DNA from: Sphingobium sp. SCG-1
GTDB lineage: Bacteria > Pseudomonadota > Alphaproteobacteria > Sphingomonadales > Sphingomonadaceae
Assembly: GCF_002953135.1 (NCBI RefSeq)
Contig: NZ_CP026372.1
Location: forward strand, 1,612,001-1,676,000
Direction of reading: 5' to 3'
DNA: 64,000 bases
A model generated the notes under the pieces. The model was not told the origin of the DNA. It did not search any database and saw only the letters and a program-made list of their open reading frames with translations. The position numbers and the translations under genes are program-made. Of this stretch, positions 50,548-58,429 are shown in pieces (the first letter of the stretch is position 1; the number at the start of each line of letters is the position of its first letter).

Positions 50548-52259
50548 ACGCCATCATGGGCAATCTGGGCAAGGCTGTTTCGCAATTGCCGCCGTCGTCG
50601 GCTGGCGCGTCTAAGCCCGCGACCGGCAAGGAGGGGGCGCCTGCGCCGCGGTTTGCCGCTATGCTGTCCGATGTGGCTAACAGCACTGCGAGTGGCCGAC
50701 AGGCAGCGCCCGCACCCGTAGAAGGCGAAGCGGCAGGTGCCCCATCGTCCGGCGATCTGGCGTTGGCGGATCTGCCATTTACAGCATATTCCGAAGTTGG
50801 AGCCACAGGCGCCAACGTGTTGACCGCTGCCTCTCCCGATGCCGGGATGAAGAGCCTCGCGCCCCAAAAGCCATTTACAAAGCAACGTGCCGAACCGGCT
50901 CCGTCCTTGACGAATGCTGCTGTCGAAACCGGCAATGCTGATCCTGAAGTTGATGCCACAACGCCTGTTTCAGAAGACGAGATCGATATTGGAGCCGCAC
51001 TGGCGCAATCGAGCCAGCCCGGCGATCCCGTGGTCGTGCCGACCACGCAAACCGTAAGGGTCGCTCCACCTCTGGAAACTCCGCCTGGCAAATCGACCAA
51101 AGCGGAGAAAGCTCCGATGGCGATCGGCACGGACAAGACCGGGGCGGCTCTTCAAGACGCTGTGCCTCAACCAACCGTCAACTTACCGCCGGTGGTGGAT
51201 AAGCCACGCGCCCCTGGAGCGACAGTGAAGAAGGCCGTGACTGCGGACAGCAGGGCACAAATGGTCGCGGATGGTGATACCCAGCCGGCGCCGCTCGTGC
51301 GTCAGCAGAACGCCACCGTGCCGCTTCTGGCCGGATTAGCGCGGCAGAAGGACTTGCCGCCCGAAGTGACTGCCAAATTGATGGGGTTGACCGCTGTCCA
51401 ACCCAGCGTGAAATCAGACGGCAAGGACGCGGGGGCAACGCTTCCTGATGTCGCTGGCCTGAAGTCGGCGGCGCAAGGCGTATCGGCTTTGTTGAGCCAT
51501 AAGGGGCGGGAGGAGCTTGCGATGATGGCTTCCGTCCTTCCCGCGCAGGAACGAGCCAAGCCCCTCGATCGCGCTCTGTCCGATACCACGACGCTCTCGG
51601 TCGACGGAGCGGTGGCACCCGCAGCCTCCAACCCAACACTCGGCTACGCCATCCAGTCTCCCGCGGCGGCACCCGTTACCGATCTCTCCGCCTCGCTGGG
51701 CCAGCAGGTCATCGACATGGGATCGGGTGGACAGTGGATCGACGGACTTGCGCGCGAGATCGCGGCGCTGAGCAAGGGGGAGGGGCATGGCAGCTTCCGC
51801 CTGTCGCCGGAAAACCTCGGGCCGATGCGCGTCGATATCCGGCCCGGTGAGCAGGGCGCAAATGTTACGCTGACCGTGGAAACGAAGGCCGCCGAGTCGA
51901 TGCTGATGCAGGACCGCAACCTGCTAAAGGCCGACGCGCAACTCGCGGCAGTGAAGATCGACGAGGTGACTGTCCAGCGCGTTGCGCATGTGCATGAGCC
52001 TTCGCGGGCCGATACGGCGACGGGGCAGGGCACTGGCGGGCAGTCCCAATCGCAGACCCAGACATCGTCACAGGGGCAGTCCGGCCAAGGCTCCAACAAC
52101 GCCGCGCTGGCCCAGGGCCAGAATCAATCGGGCCAAAATGGTAATAATCCCCGCAACCATAAAGTTTCCTCCGACGCGACCGTATCTAGTCAGGCGGAGC
52201 CACGCGACACGGCGGACAGCCGGTCATCCGACACGACCCGTCGCGCACGCTACGCCTGA
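50544..52259 (+). CDS. fliK: Flagellar hook-length control protein FliK
   Basis: 571 residues. The N-terminal two-thirds is Ala/Pro/Ser-rich and low in complexity, the ruler part; the C-terminal domain has HGSFRLSPENLGPMRVDI then VTLTVETKAAESMLMQDRNL, the FliK substrate-switch domain that acts on FlhB. A Gln/Ser/Gly-rich tail (about residues 495-550) follows. The gene overlaps fliJ. A hairpin lies between it and fliL. Confidence 0.92.
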   Translation: MNAIMGNLGKAVSQLPPSSAGASKPATGKEGAPAPRFAAMLSDVANSTASGRQAAPAPVEGEAAGAPSSGDLALADLPFTAYSEVGATGANVLTAASPDAGMKSLAPQKPFTKQRAEPAPSLTNAAVETGNADPEVDATTPVSEDEIDIGAALAQSSQPGDPVVVPTTQTVRVAPPLETPPGKSTKAEKAPMAIGTDKTGAALQDAVPQPTVNLPPVVDKPRAPGATVKKAVTADSRAQMVADGDTQPAPLVRQQNATVPLLAGLARQKDLPPEVTAKLMGLTAVQPSVKSDGKDAGATLPDVAGLKSAAQGVSALLSHKGREELAMMASVLPAQERAKPLDRALSDTTTLSVDGAVAPAASNPTLGYAIQSPAAAPVTDLSASLGQQVIDMGSGGQWIDGLAREIAALSKGEGHGSFRLSPENLGPMRVDIRPGEQGANVTLTVETKAAESMLMQDRNLLKADAQLAAVKIDEVTVQRVAHVHEPSRADTATGQGTGGQSQSQTQTSSQGQSGQGSNNAALAQGQNQSGQNGNNPRNHKVSSDATVSSQAEPRDTADSRSSDTTRRARYA

Positions 52260-52271
52260 TCGATCCATGGT

Positions 52272-52290
52272 GATCGGTCGGGGACCGATC
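52272..52290 (+). other. Intercistronic hairpin between fliK and fliL
   Basis: A perfect 8-bp stem (GATCGGTC at 52272-52279, GACCGATC at 52283-52290) with a three-base loop starts 12 bases past the fliK stop. There is no T-tract, so it may affect mRNA stability or processing rather than end transcription. Confidence 0.5.
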
Positions 52291-52326
52291 CTGCCGACGA
52301 CCAGCGCTACCCAAGGGGACTGAAAG

Positions 52327-53001
52327 ATGAGTGACGACGCCGCACCGAAGAAAGCCAAGGGCAAAGGCAAGGGCAAGGGCAAGATGATCATCATCCTGGC
52401 CGCCGTGGCGCTGCTGGGCGGCGGCGGCACGGCCGGCGGACTGTATGCGGCGGGCTTCTTCTCCAAGGAAGATACCGGCCCCAAGATCGATCCCAACAAG
52501 CCTGTGCTGGTCCTGAAAGGGGAAAACCCCGAAGACATCGCCGCAGCGCATGCCGCCCCCGAAGGCGCGCATGAGAGCGAAGACAGCGTCGAGAGTTCCG
52601 CCGCGCACGCCGCACCCGGCAAGGGCCATGGGCCAGTCGCCGACAAGGGCATAGACTTGCCCACACCCGCCGATCCGTCGAAATATCAGGCGACCTACTT
52701 CCAGGTGCAGGCGCCCTTCACCTCCAACATGGCCGACAGCGACGCCTTCGCGCAAATCGCCGTCGCGGTGAGCACATATTATGACGGCCGGGTGATCCAG
52801 GCGATGACGACTCACGAGATGGCGATCCGGTCCGCAGTGTTGATGGAACTGGCGCAGCAAGATCAGACGGCCCTCGAAACGCCGCAGGGCAAGGAAGCGC
52901 TGCAGAAGAAATTAAAGAGCATTATCAATGGGGTACTGAAACAGAAAACCGGCTACGGGGGCATTGATAACGTTTATTTTACCAATTTCGTTATTCAATA
53001 G
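52327..53001 (+). CDS. fliL: Flagellar basal body protein FliL
   Basis: 224 residues. A Lys/Gly-rich cytoplasmic start (KKAKGKGKGKGK) precedes one membrane helix (MIIILAAVALLGGGGTAGGL), then a periplasmic domain with YFQVQAPFTSNMADSDAFAQ and AVLMELAQQDQTALETPQGK, the FliL pattern, ending with VYFTNFVIQ. FliL associates with the stator and supports torque. The His/Ala/Glu-rich linker (about 70-105) is longer than usual. Confidence 0.93.
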   Translation: MSDDAAPKKAKGKGKGKGKMIIILAAVALLGGGGTAGGLYAAGFFSKEDTGPKIDPNKPVLVLKGENPEDIAAAHAAPEGAHESEDSVESSAAHAAPGKGHGPVADKGIDLPTPADPSKYQATYFQVQAPFTSNMADSDAFAQIAVAVSTYYDGRVIQAMTTHEMAIRSAVLMELAQQDQTALETPQGKEALQKKLKSIINGVLKQKTGYGGIDNVYFTNFVIQ

Positions 53002-53016
53002 GGTTGTCGATACCGG

Positions 53017-53047
53017 GTCAGTCCCTTGGTGTTGACCGGGGACTGAC
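53017..53047 (+). promoter_or_regulatory. Hairpin covering the fliM ribosome-binding site
   Basis: GTCAGTCCC (53017-53025) pairs perfectly with GGGACTGAC (53039-53047). The right arm overlaps the GGGGA ribosome-binding site of fliM, whose ATG is at 53053. When folded it would hide the site, so fliM translation may depend on ribosomes finishing fliL or on another factor. Confidence 0.55.
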
Positions 53048-53052
53048 AATTA

Positions 53053-53922
53053 ATGGACGACGTACAATCTTTCGCATTCGGCAAGGGCGATGCCCAGGCG
53101 CCCGTAATGCTGTCGGGCCTCGACCGGCTGGGCGACAAGCTCTGCCGGCGATTGCGGGCAGTCATGGAACCCCTTGTCGGATCACGCCCTGATGTCCAGA
53201 TGCAGCCTGTGTCCGTCGTCGACTTCGCGCTATGGTCGCAGGACGTACCCAGTTCCTCCAGCATCGGCATTTATCGTGCACTGCCGCTGAAAGGGAACAT
53301 GTTGCTGCGGCTAGACGCGGGCATGATCTCCACGCTGGTGGATTGCTTCTATGGCGGCATCGGCAACCGCACAATGCCAGCGCGTGCCGAATTTACGCCC
53401 ACCGAAGACCGGCTCATCACGCGCCTCTCGCAGCAGATCGTCGAGCAACTCGCGTCCTGCTGGCAGGACGTCATGCCGCTCGACATTGCGCTGGCCACGC
53501 GCGAGGTCGGCGTCGGCTTTGCCGCTGCCATGCCCGCGACCGACCAGATGGTCGTGCAGCGTTTCACCGTCAGCCTGATCCGCAACGAGCAATGGCCGAT
53601 CGACATCGTCTTCCCGCTGGCCGCCTTGCGCGCCGTGGAGGCGCTGACCGGATCGAAGGTGCATGATGAGAATATCGTCACCGACCCCGTGTGGCAGACA
53701 CGCATCGAGCGGCAGATGTCCAACATCCGCCTGCCTGCCCGCACCGTGCTGGCGCGCCCCAGCCTCTCGCTGACCGAGCTGATCGCGCTTCAGCCGGGTG
53801 ACGTCATTCCCGTACATATCAACCGGAATCTCCCGCTCATCGTGGGCGACCGCATCATTGCCCAGGGCTCCATCGGCGAGCAGGACGGGCGTGTGGCGTT
53901 CATGATCGAAAAGATGAATTAA
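53053..53922 (+). CDS. fliM: Flagellar motor switch protein FliM (short N-terminus)
   Basis: 289 residues. The central CheC-like domain (YRALPLKGNMLLRLDAGMIS, VDCFYGGIGNRTMPARAEFTPTEDRLI in part) and the C-terminal FliN-like domain (LTELIALQPGDVIPVHINRN, then DRIIAQGSIGEQDGRVAFMI in part) identify FliM. The family's N-terminal CheY-P-binding segment (LSQxEIDxLL) is absent, and an in-frame stop just before the ATG excludes a longer start. It precedes fliN by 11 bases. Confidence 0.94.
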   Translation: MDDVQSFAFGKGDAQAPVMLSGLDRLGDKLCRRLRAVMEPLVGSRPDVQMQPVSVVDFALWSQDVPSSSSIGIYRALPLKGNMLLRLDAGMISTLVDCFYGGIGNRTMPARAEFTPTEDRLITRLSQQIVEQLASCWQDVMPLDIALATREVGVGFAAAMPATDQMVVQRFTVSLIRNEQWPIDIVFPLAALRAVEALTGSKVHDENIVTDPVWQTRIERQMSNIRLPARTVLARPSLSLTELIALQPGDVIPVHINRNLPLIVGDRIIAQGSIGEQDGRVAFMIEKMN

Positions 53923-53933
53923 GGACCAATGCA

Positions 53934-54272
53934 ATGAGTGACATGAGCGAAGCCCCCCGCATCGATGGCGCAGTCGCCGCATTTGGCGCGCGCTATGCCG
54001 ACAACCGGCAGTTCCGCCTGCTGGCCGACATCCCCGTGCGCCTCTCCGTCGAGGTGGGTTCCACGTCGCTGAAGCTCGCCGAAGTCATGGACCTCGCTGA
54101 AGGCAGCATTGTCGAATTAGACCGGCAGGCCGATGAATTGCTTGACATTATGGTTAATGGTGCGCTGATCGCCAAAGGCGAAGTGGTGACGGTGAACGGG
54201 CGTTATGGCATCCGGATCGTCGAAGTCGCCAACACCGAAACGCGGATGGCCGGCGTCGAACGACGCGGCTGA
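53934..54272 (+). CDS. fliN: Flagellar motor switch protein FliN
   Basis: 112 residues. The C-terminal SpoA domain is clear: LADIPVRLSVEVGSTSLKLA, MDLAEGSIVELDRQADELLD, IMVNGALIAKGEVVTVNGRYG and IRIVEV. FliN forms the bottom of the C ring and helps dock FliH-FliI at the export gate. The N-terminal extension is about 25 residues. It is 36 bases upstream of fliO. Confidence 0.96.
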   Translation: MSDMSEAPRIDGAVAAFGARYADNRQFRLLADIPVRLSVEVGSTSLKLAEVMDLAEGSIVELDRQADELLDIMVNGALIAKGEVVTVNGRYGIRIVEVANTETRMAGVERRG

Positions 54273-54308
54273 TCGCGGGCCGGTGTACTATCGGGCGCGG
54301 GGACATAC

Positions 54309-54623
54309 ATGCTGGATTATATCATCAGGCTTCTGATCATGGTGCCATTGGTCGGCGGCATGGCATTCGGAGCCTTGTGGCTTTGGAAGAGGTTTCAGCC
54401 CGGCATGATCGGCGGGCAGGGCGAGCGGGCGCTGAAGATCGTCGAGGCGATGCCAATGGGTACGTTCGGCAAGCTTGCGATCGTGGAGTTCGACGGGCAG
54501 CGGTTGCTGATTGCTATCACACGAAGCCGCATCGAGAAACTGGCCGAGGGCAAGGCGGTGCCTAAGAGCTTGGCAGGCGCTTCGGCAGCGGAGATCGCCG
54601 GGGGCTTCGGGCGTGTTCGCTAA
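54309..54623 (+). CDS. fliO: Flagellar biosynthesis protein FliO
   Basis: 104-residue inner-membrane protein with one N-terminal helix (YIIRLLIMVPLVGGMAFGAL) and a small cytoplasmic domain (LKIVEAMPMGTFGKLAIVEF, then RLLIAITRSRIEKLAEG), as in FliO, which aids FliP assembly. GGGGA precedes the ATG. Its end overlaps the start of fliP by 11 bases. The identification rests on pattern plus position. Confidence 0.88.
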   Translation: MLDYIIRLLIMVPLVGGMAFGALWLWKRFQPGMIGGQGERALKIVEAMPMGTFGKLAIVEFDGQRLLIAITRSRIEKLAEGKAVPKSLAGASAAEIAGGFGRVR

Positions 54624-55443
54624 GGGCATTCGATTTCCCGCATCTACCGCGTTGAAGTGGTTCCTGATCCTGGCCGTGGCTTTGTGCGCGGCCTTTCTGC
54701 TTATCGACCCCGCCTTCGCCCAAGCCGCGCCTGCGGCCGCGCCGCCTGCCGGTCCTGCGGCGGCATCGGGCGCGTTGTCGCGCGCCATGAACCAGGTTTC
54801 GGGCGATGGTCGCCCGCTCTCGCTTTCGCTGCAAATCCTTATCCTGATGAGCCTGCTGACGGTATTGCCGTCGCTGGTTCTGATGATGACGAGCTTTACC
54901 CGGATCATCATCGTGCTGTCGCTGCTGCGGCAGGCGCTGGGGTTGCAGCAGACGCCGCCCAACCAGGTGCTGGTCGGCCTTGCGCTGTTCCTCTCGCTCT
55001 TCGTGATGCGGCCCGCGATCGACCAGATCAGCGCGCAGGCATACACCCCATACGGCAACGGCCAGATTTCCATCGAGGAAGCCGTCGGGCGTGGTGGCAA
55101 GGTGCTGCATAACTTCATGGCGAAGCAGACGCGGGAGAGCGACTTGAAGCTGTTTTCCGGCCTCGCCGAAGCGCCGCCGTTCCGCACGGTCGCGGATGTG
55201 CCGTTCACGATCCTGCTGCCCGCATTCGTGACGAGCGAGTTGAAGACGGCGTTCCAGATCGGGTTCATGATCTTTCTGCCGTTCCTGATCATCGATCTGG
55301 TAGTGGCGTCGACGTTGATGGCGTTGGGCATGATGATGCTATCGCCGACTATCATATCCATGCCATTCAAGCTGTTGCTGTTCGTTCTTGTAGACGGATG
55401 GGCACTGACGATGGGGTCGCTTGCGGGATCGTTTGCGACGTGA
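54613..55443 (+). CDS. fliP: Flagellar export gate protein FliP
   Basis: About 276 residues, core of the export gate. It has a cleavable-looking N-terminal hydrophobic segment ending DPAFAQ, then membrane helices with ILMSLLTVLPSLVLMMTSFT, RIIIVLSLLRQALGLQQTPP and FMIFLPFLIIDLVVASTLMA, the FliP family signatures. The start is taken as the GTG at 54613, which gives a normal signal sequence; the frame is open further upstream. The next gene, fliQ, is 153 bases away because a palindromic repeat lies between them. Confidence 0.94.
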   Translation: MFAKGIRFPASTALKWFLILAVALCAAFLLIDPAFAQAAPAAAPPAGPAAASGALSRAMNQVSGDGRPLSLSLQILILMSLLTVLPSLVLMMTSFTRIIIVLSLLRQALGLQQTPPNQVLVGLALFLSLFVMRPAIDQISAQAYTPYGNGQISIEEAVGRGGKVLHNFMAKQTRESDLKLFSGLAEAPPFRTVADVPFTILLPAFVTSELKTAFQIGFMIFLPFLIIDLVVASTLMALGMMMLSPTIISMPFKLLLFVLVDGWALTMGSLAGSFAT

Positions 55444-55472
55444 TGTTGAAGGTGAACCTGATCCACCCCCAT

Positions 55473-55565
55473 CCGTTCGGTTCGAGCCTGTCGAGAACTG
55501 TTCTCGGAACCTCAGTTCTCGACGAGCGCTTCTCGACTTCGCTCGAAGCTGCTCGAACCGAACGG
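55473..55565. repeat. Extragenic palindromic repeat within the fliP-fliQ gap
   Basis: Outer arms CCGTTCGGTTCGAG (55473-55486) and its exact complement (55552-55565) enclose inner palindromes. The 24 bases at 55526-55549 are identical, in reverse orientation, to 62267-62290 in front of argF. It interrupts the otherwise tightly packed fli operon. Confidence 0.8.
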
Positions 55566-55596
55566 CTGAGGGGCAATGGGCAGGACGGATCTACCC

Positions 55597-55869
55597 ATGG
55601 ATAACACCGACTTCTTCATGGGCCTCGCGCAGCAGGCATTATGGATCACGGCGCTGGCCGCTGGTCCGATTTTGCTGCCCGCGCTGATCGGTGGCGTCAT
55701 CATCGGCATGATCCAGGCGGCGACTTCGATCAATGAACAGACCGTCAGTTTCGTGCCCAAGCTCATCATCGTCGCGGCGACGCTGGCGCTGTTCGGCGGA
55801 TCGATCCTGCTGCTGATCGCGGATTTCACGCGCGAGATATTCGAACGTATTCCGGACGTCCTCAAGTGA
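55597..55869 (+). CDS. fliQ: Flagellar export gate protein FliQ
   Basis: 90-residue inner-membrane protein with two helices (QQALWITALAAGPILLPALI; LIIVAATLALFGGSILLLIA) and the connecting GMIQAATSINEQTVSFVPK, which is the FliQ signature. The start at 55597 (MDNTDFFMGLAQQ) follows an AGGA site; a seven-residue longer frame is not preferred. It overlaps fliR by four bases. Confidence 0.96.
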   Translation: MDNTDFFMGLAQQALWITALAAGPILLPALIGGVIIGMIQAATSINEQTVSFVPKLIIVAATLALFGGSILLLIADFTREIFERIPDVLK

Positions 55870-56648
55870 TCGCACCGGGCTTCATCGGGGTCGAGGCGCA
55901 GCTCTGGATCTGGCTGATCGCGATGATCCGGCCCGGCGCGGCGTTCATCGCTGCGCCTATCTTCGGCGCGAACGCGGTCCCGGTACAATTGCGTCTCATA
56001 TTGAGCCTCGCGCTCGGCATTGCGGCCGTGAATACTGTTACGATCACGCTGCCCGCGGGCGGCATCGCGACGTTCGCGGGCATTTCGATGGTCGTCGGCG
56101 AGGTGCTGGCCGGGCTCGCCATGGGGTTCGCTCTCCAGATCGGCTATGCGGCGGCGTTCGTCGCGGGAGAGACGATCGGCAATACGATGGGCCTGGGCTT
56201 TGCCGCGATGGTCGATCCGCTGTCGGGGCAATCGACGCAGGCCGTCGGGCAATATCTCTCGATCCTTGCGACCTTCATCCTGCTGTCGATGGACGGGCAC
56301 CTGATGCTGGTGAGCTATGTCGTGCAAAGCTATCAGGCGTTGCCGCCGGGCGGCCCCATGCTGTCGGGGGAGGCGGCCTATAATCTCGTGATGTTCGGCG
56401 GTACGCTGTTGGGCGCGGGGCTGACTGTGGCGTTGCCGGTCGGTTTCGCGCTGGTGCTGGTGCAGCTTATCATGGGGATGCTGGCGCGGTCCGCGCCGTC
56501 GCTCAATCTGTTCTCGGTGGGCTTGCCGGTGACGCTGCTCTTCGGCCTTGTGCTGATGGCGATGGCGGCACCGATCATGGGGCAGGGGATCAGCGCTTCC
56601 TTGCGCGCGGGCCTTGAGCAGGCCGAAGCGATCGCGACGGGGCACTAG
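55866..56648 (+). CDS. fliR: Flagellar export gate protein FliR
   Basis: 260 residues with about six membrane helices. Typical segments are AMIRPGAAFIAAPIFGANAV near the N-terminus and AAFVAGETIGNTMGLGFAAM with DPLSGQSTQAVGQYL in the middle. It starts with GTG at 55866, overlapping the stop of fliQ. FliR forms the export channel with FliP and FliQ and is followed three bases later by flhB. Confidence 0.96.
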   Translation: MIAPGFIGVEAQLWIWLIAMIRPGAAFIAAPIFGANAVPVQLRLILSLALGIAAVNTVTITLPAGGIATFAGISMVVGEVLAGLAMGFALQIGYAAAFVAGETIGNTMGLGFAAMVDPLSGQSTQAVGQYLSILATFILLSMDGHLMLVSYVVQSYQALPPGGPMLSGEAAYNLVMFGGTLLGAGLTVALPVGFALVLVQLIMGMLARSAPSLNLFSVGLPVTLLFGLVLMAMAAPIMGQGISASLRAGLEQAEAIATGH

Positions 56649-56651
56649 GCG

Positions 56652-57806
56652 ATGGCGCAGAACCCTACCGGCGGCGGCGAGAAAACCGAGAAGCCGACAG
56701 CCAAGAAGCTGCGGGAAGCCGCCAAGAATGGCGATATCCTCCAGTCGAGGGAATTAGGCACGGCGCTGGTCGTGATGGCGGGCGTCGGCTGCATGGCGGT
56801 GACCGGGCCGATGCTCTTCTCTGCAATGGGTGATATGTTGCGCCGTGGCCTGCGGTTCGACCGCGCGGATCTGGTCGATTTCTCGCCGGCGGAGCGTGGT
56901 TATGCGCTGTTGCAAACCATCGCCTTCCCGGTCGCGGCGATCCTGTTGGCAACCGTGGTCGCGGCAATCGCTGCACCCGCGATTCTGGGATCGCTCGGCT
57001 TCCGCGCAGGCGCATTTTCGCCCAAGGCATCCAAGCTCAATCCGATGAGTGGCCTCAAGCGCATCTTCGGCCCACAGGGTTTGATGGAGTTATTGAAGTC
57101 GCTGGCCAAGGTGGCGCTTATGGGCGCGGTCGGCTTCTGGCTCATATGGGGCCGGATGGAGGCGATCGTCGGCCTTGGCACGGCGGGGCTTGAACCTGCG
57201 CTGATGGAACTGGGTCGCATCTTCATCTTCGCCTGCATTGCGATGGCGGGCGCGCTGATGATCGTCGCCGGGATCGACGTGCCCGCGCAGATTTTCCAGC
57301 GCGGCAAACGGCTCGCCATGACCAAGCAGGAAGTAAAGGACGAGCATAAGGAAAGCGAAGGTTCGCCCGAGATGAAAGGGCAGATCCGCCAGCGGCAGTT
57401 TCAGATGCTGAGCGGATCGGCGCGCAAGGCGGTTGCCGAAGCCAATGTCATCATCACCAACCCAACGCATTTCGCCGTGGCGCTGCGCTATCATCCCGGC
57501 AAGGATTCCGCGCCGGTCGTGGTCGCGCGGGGAAGTGACGAGATTGCGGCCGCTATCCGCGAACTGGCCGACACGAACAAGGTGCCGGTGCTGCAATATC
57601 CCGAACTCGCCCGCGCCATCTACTTCACCTCTCGCGCCGGGCAGATCGTAGACGAGGCGCTGTATATGGCCGTCGCGACCGTGCTGGCCTTCGTCTTCCG
57701 GGTCGAGAACAAGATGGCGAGCGAGATGGACCGGCCCTTCATCACCGTGCCCGACGCGCTGAAATTCGATGCCGAAGGCCAGCTTCCGGGCGGCACAAAA
57801 AGGTGA
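56652..57806 (+). CDS. flhB: Flagellar export switch protein FlhB
   Basis: 384 residues. The N-terminus EKTEKPTAKKLREAAKNGDI leads to four membrane helices, and the cytoplasmic domain has the autocleavage site NPTH (about residues 269-272, within VIITNPTHFAVALRY). Cleavage there, with FliK, switches export from hook to filament proteins. The C-terminal tail is about 30 residues longer than the minimum. It is the last gene of the fliE-flhB block. Confidence 0.97.
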   Translation: MAQNPTGGGEKTEKPTAKKLREAAKNGDILQSRELGTALVVMAGVGCMAVTGPMLFSAMGDMLRRGLRFDRADLVDFSPAERGYALLQTIAFPVAAILLATVVAAIAAPAILGSLGFRAGAFSPKASKLNPMSGLKRIFGPQGLMELLKSLAKVALMGAVGFWLIWGRMEAIVGLGTAGLEPALMELGRIFIFACIAMAGALMIVAGIDVPAQIFQRGKRLAMTKQEVKDEHKESEGSPEMKGQIRQRQFQMLSGSARKAVAEANVIITNPTHFAVALRYHPGKDSAPVVVARGSDEIAAAIRELADTNKVPVLQYPELARAIYFTSRAGQIVDEALYMAVATVLAFVFRVENKMASEMDRPFITVPDALKFDAEGQLPGGTKR

Positions 57807-57808
57807 AT

Positions 57809-57835
57809 TAAAGTTTAGCCTCGTTCGTCCGTATT
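57809..57835 (+). promoter_or_regulatory. Sigma-28-like promoter before the unknown gene
   Basis: TAAAGTTT begins at 57809, and after the 15-base spacing TCCGTATT follows at 57828. The -35 part equals the classical TAAAGTTT; the -10 differs from GCCG by one base. It lies 33 bases before the ATG at 57868. Confidence 0.65.
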
Positions 57836-57867
57836 ATCTTCACGGGGACGCATTAGGATGATGCGTT

Positions 57868-58335
57868 ATGAACGACTATGTGCAGATCAGCGAGATATCG
57901 CCAGTAGATCGAGTGGCGCCGCGCCCGATCCTGCCGGTTGCGCCCGTGCGTTCCACCGTCGATGCAGGACAGCGTGCCGATGCCGCATCCGTTCCCGCCG
58001 ATGAACTGACCGAAGGCGCGGACATCGCGACCGGCACCGAAGACCAATTGGCAAGCGCGGCGGAAACTGCGCGAACGCAGGCGCAGGTCGCGGACATATT
58101 GGCGTCCATCCGCGCAGCCGGAAATAGCGCGCAGGCAGCCGAAAGCGCGAATGCCGCGCTTCAGGCGCTGGTGCCGACGCCCATCGTGATCGTGCCGCTT
58201 CCCGCCAGCAAGGATATGCTGGAGCAGGCAGCGCGCATTGCACAGTCGCTCGTGGCCAATGCCGCACTGGCGCATGCCTCTCAGGCGCATGTGCAGCCGG
58301 GCACCGTCGATCAGATCCTCTCGCAGGTCGCCTGA
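57868..58335 (+). CDS. Unknown protein in flagellar cluster
   Basis: 155 residues, not recognised. It has no signal peptide or membrane segment. The N-terminal half is Pro/Ala/Asp-rich and probably disordered; the middle (ARTQAQVADILASIRAAGNS, AAESANAALQAL) and the end (MLEQAARIAQSLVANAALAH) look helical. The conserved-looking PTPIVIVPLP separates two helices. A sigma-28-like promoter and a position between flhB and fliD suggest a late flagellar protein, for example an export substrate, chaperone or filament-related factor, which is inference only. Confidence 0.7.
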   Translation: MNDYVQISEISPVDRVAPRPILPVAPVRSTVDAGQRADAASVPADELTEGADIATGTEDQLASAAETARTQAQVADILASIRAAGNSAQAAESANAALQALVPTPIVIVPLPASKDMLEQAARIAQSLVANAALAHASQAHVQPGTVDQILSQVA

Positions 58336-58378
58336 TTTCCGACGCCTCCGTCGCGCTCTGTGCGGCGAAAAAAGTCCC

Positions 58379-58405
58379 TAAAGATCTTCGGCGATCTGCC
58401 GTTCT
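58379..58405 (+). promoter_or_regulatory. Sigma-28 promoter of fliD
   Basis: TAAA (58379-58382), 15 bases, GCCGTTCT (58398-58405), identical in form to the flagellin promoters. The predicted start near 58412 excludes a TTG start there and supports the ATG at 58430. Confidence 0.85.
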
Positions 58406-58429
58406 TTCTCCTTGAAAGGATCGCACGTC

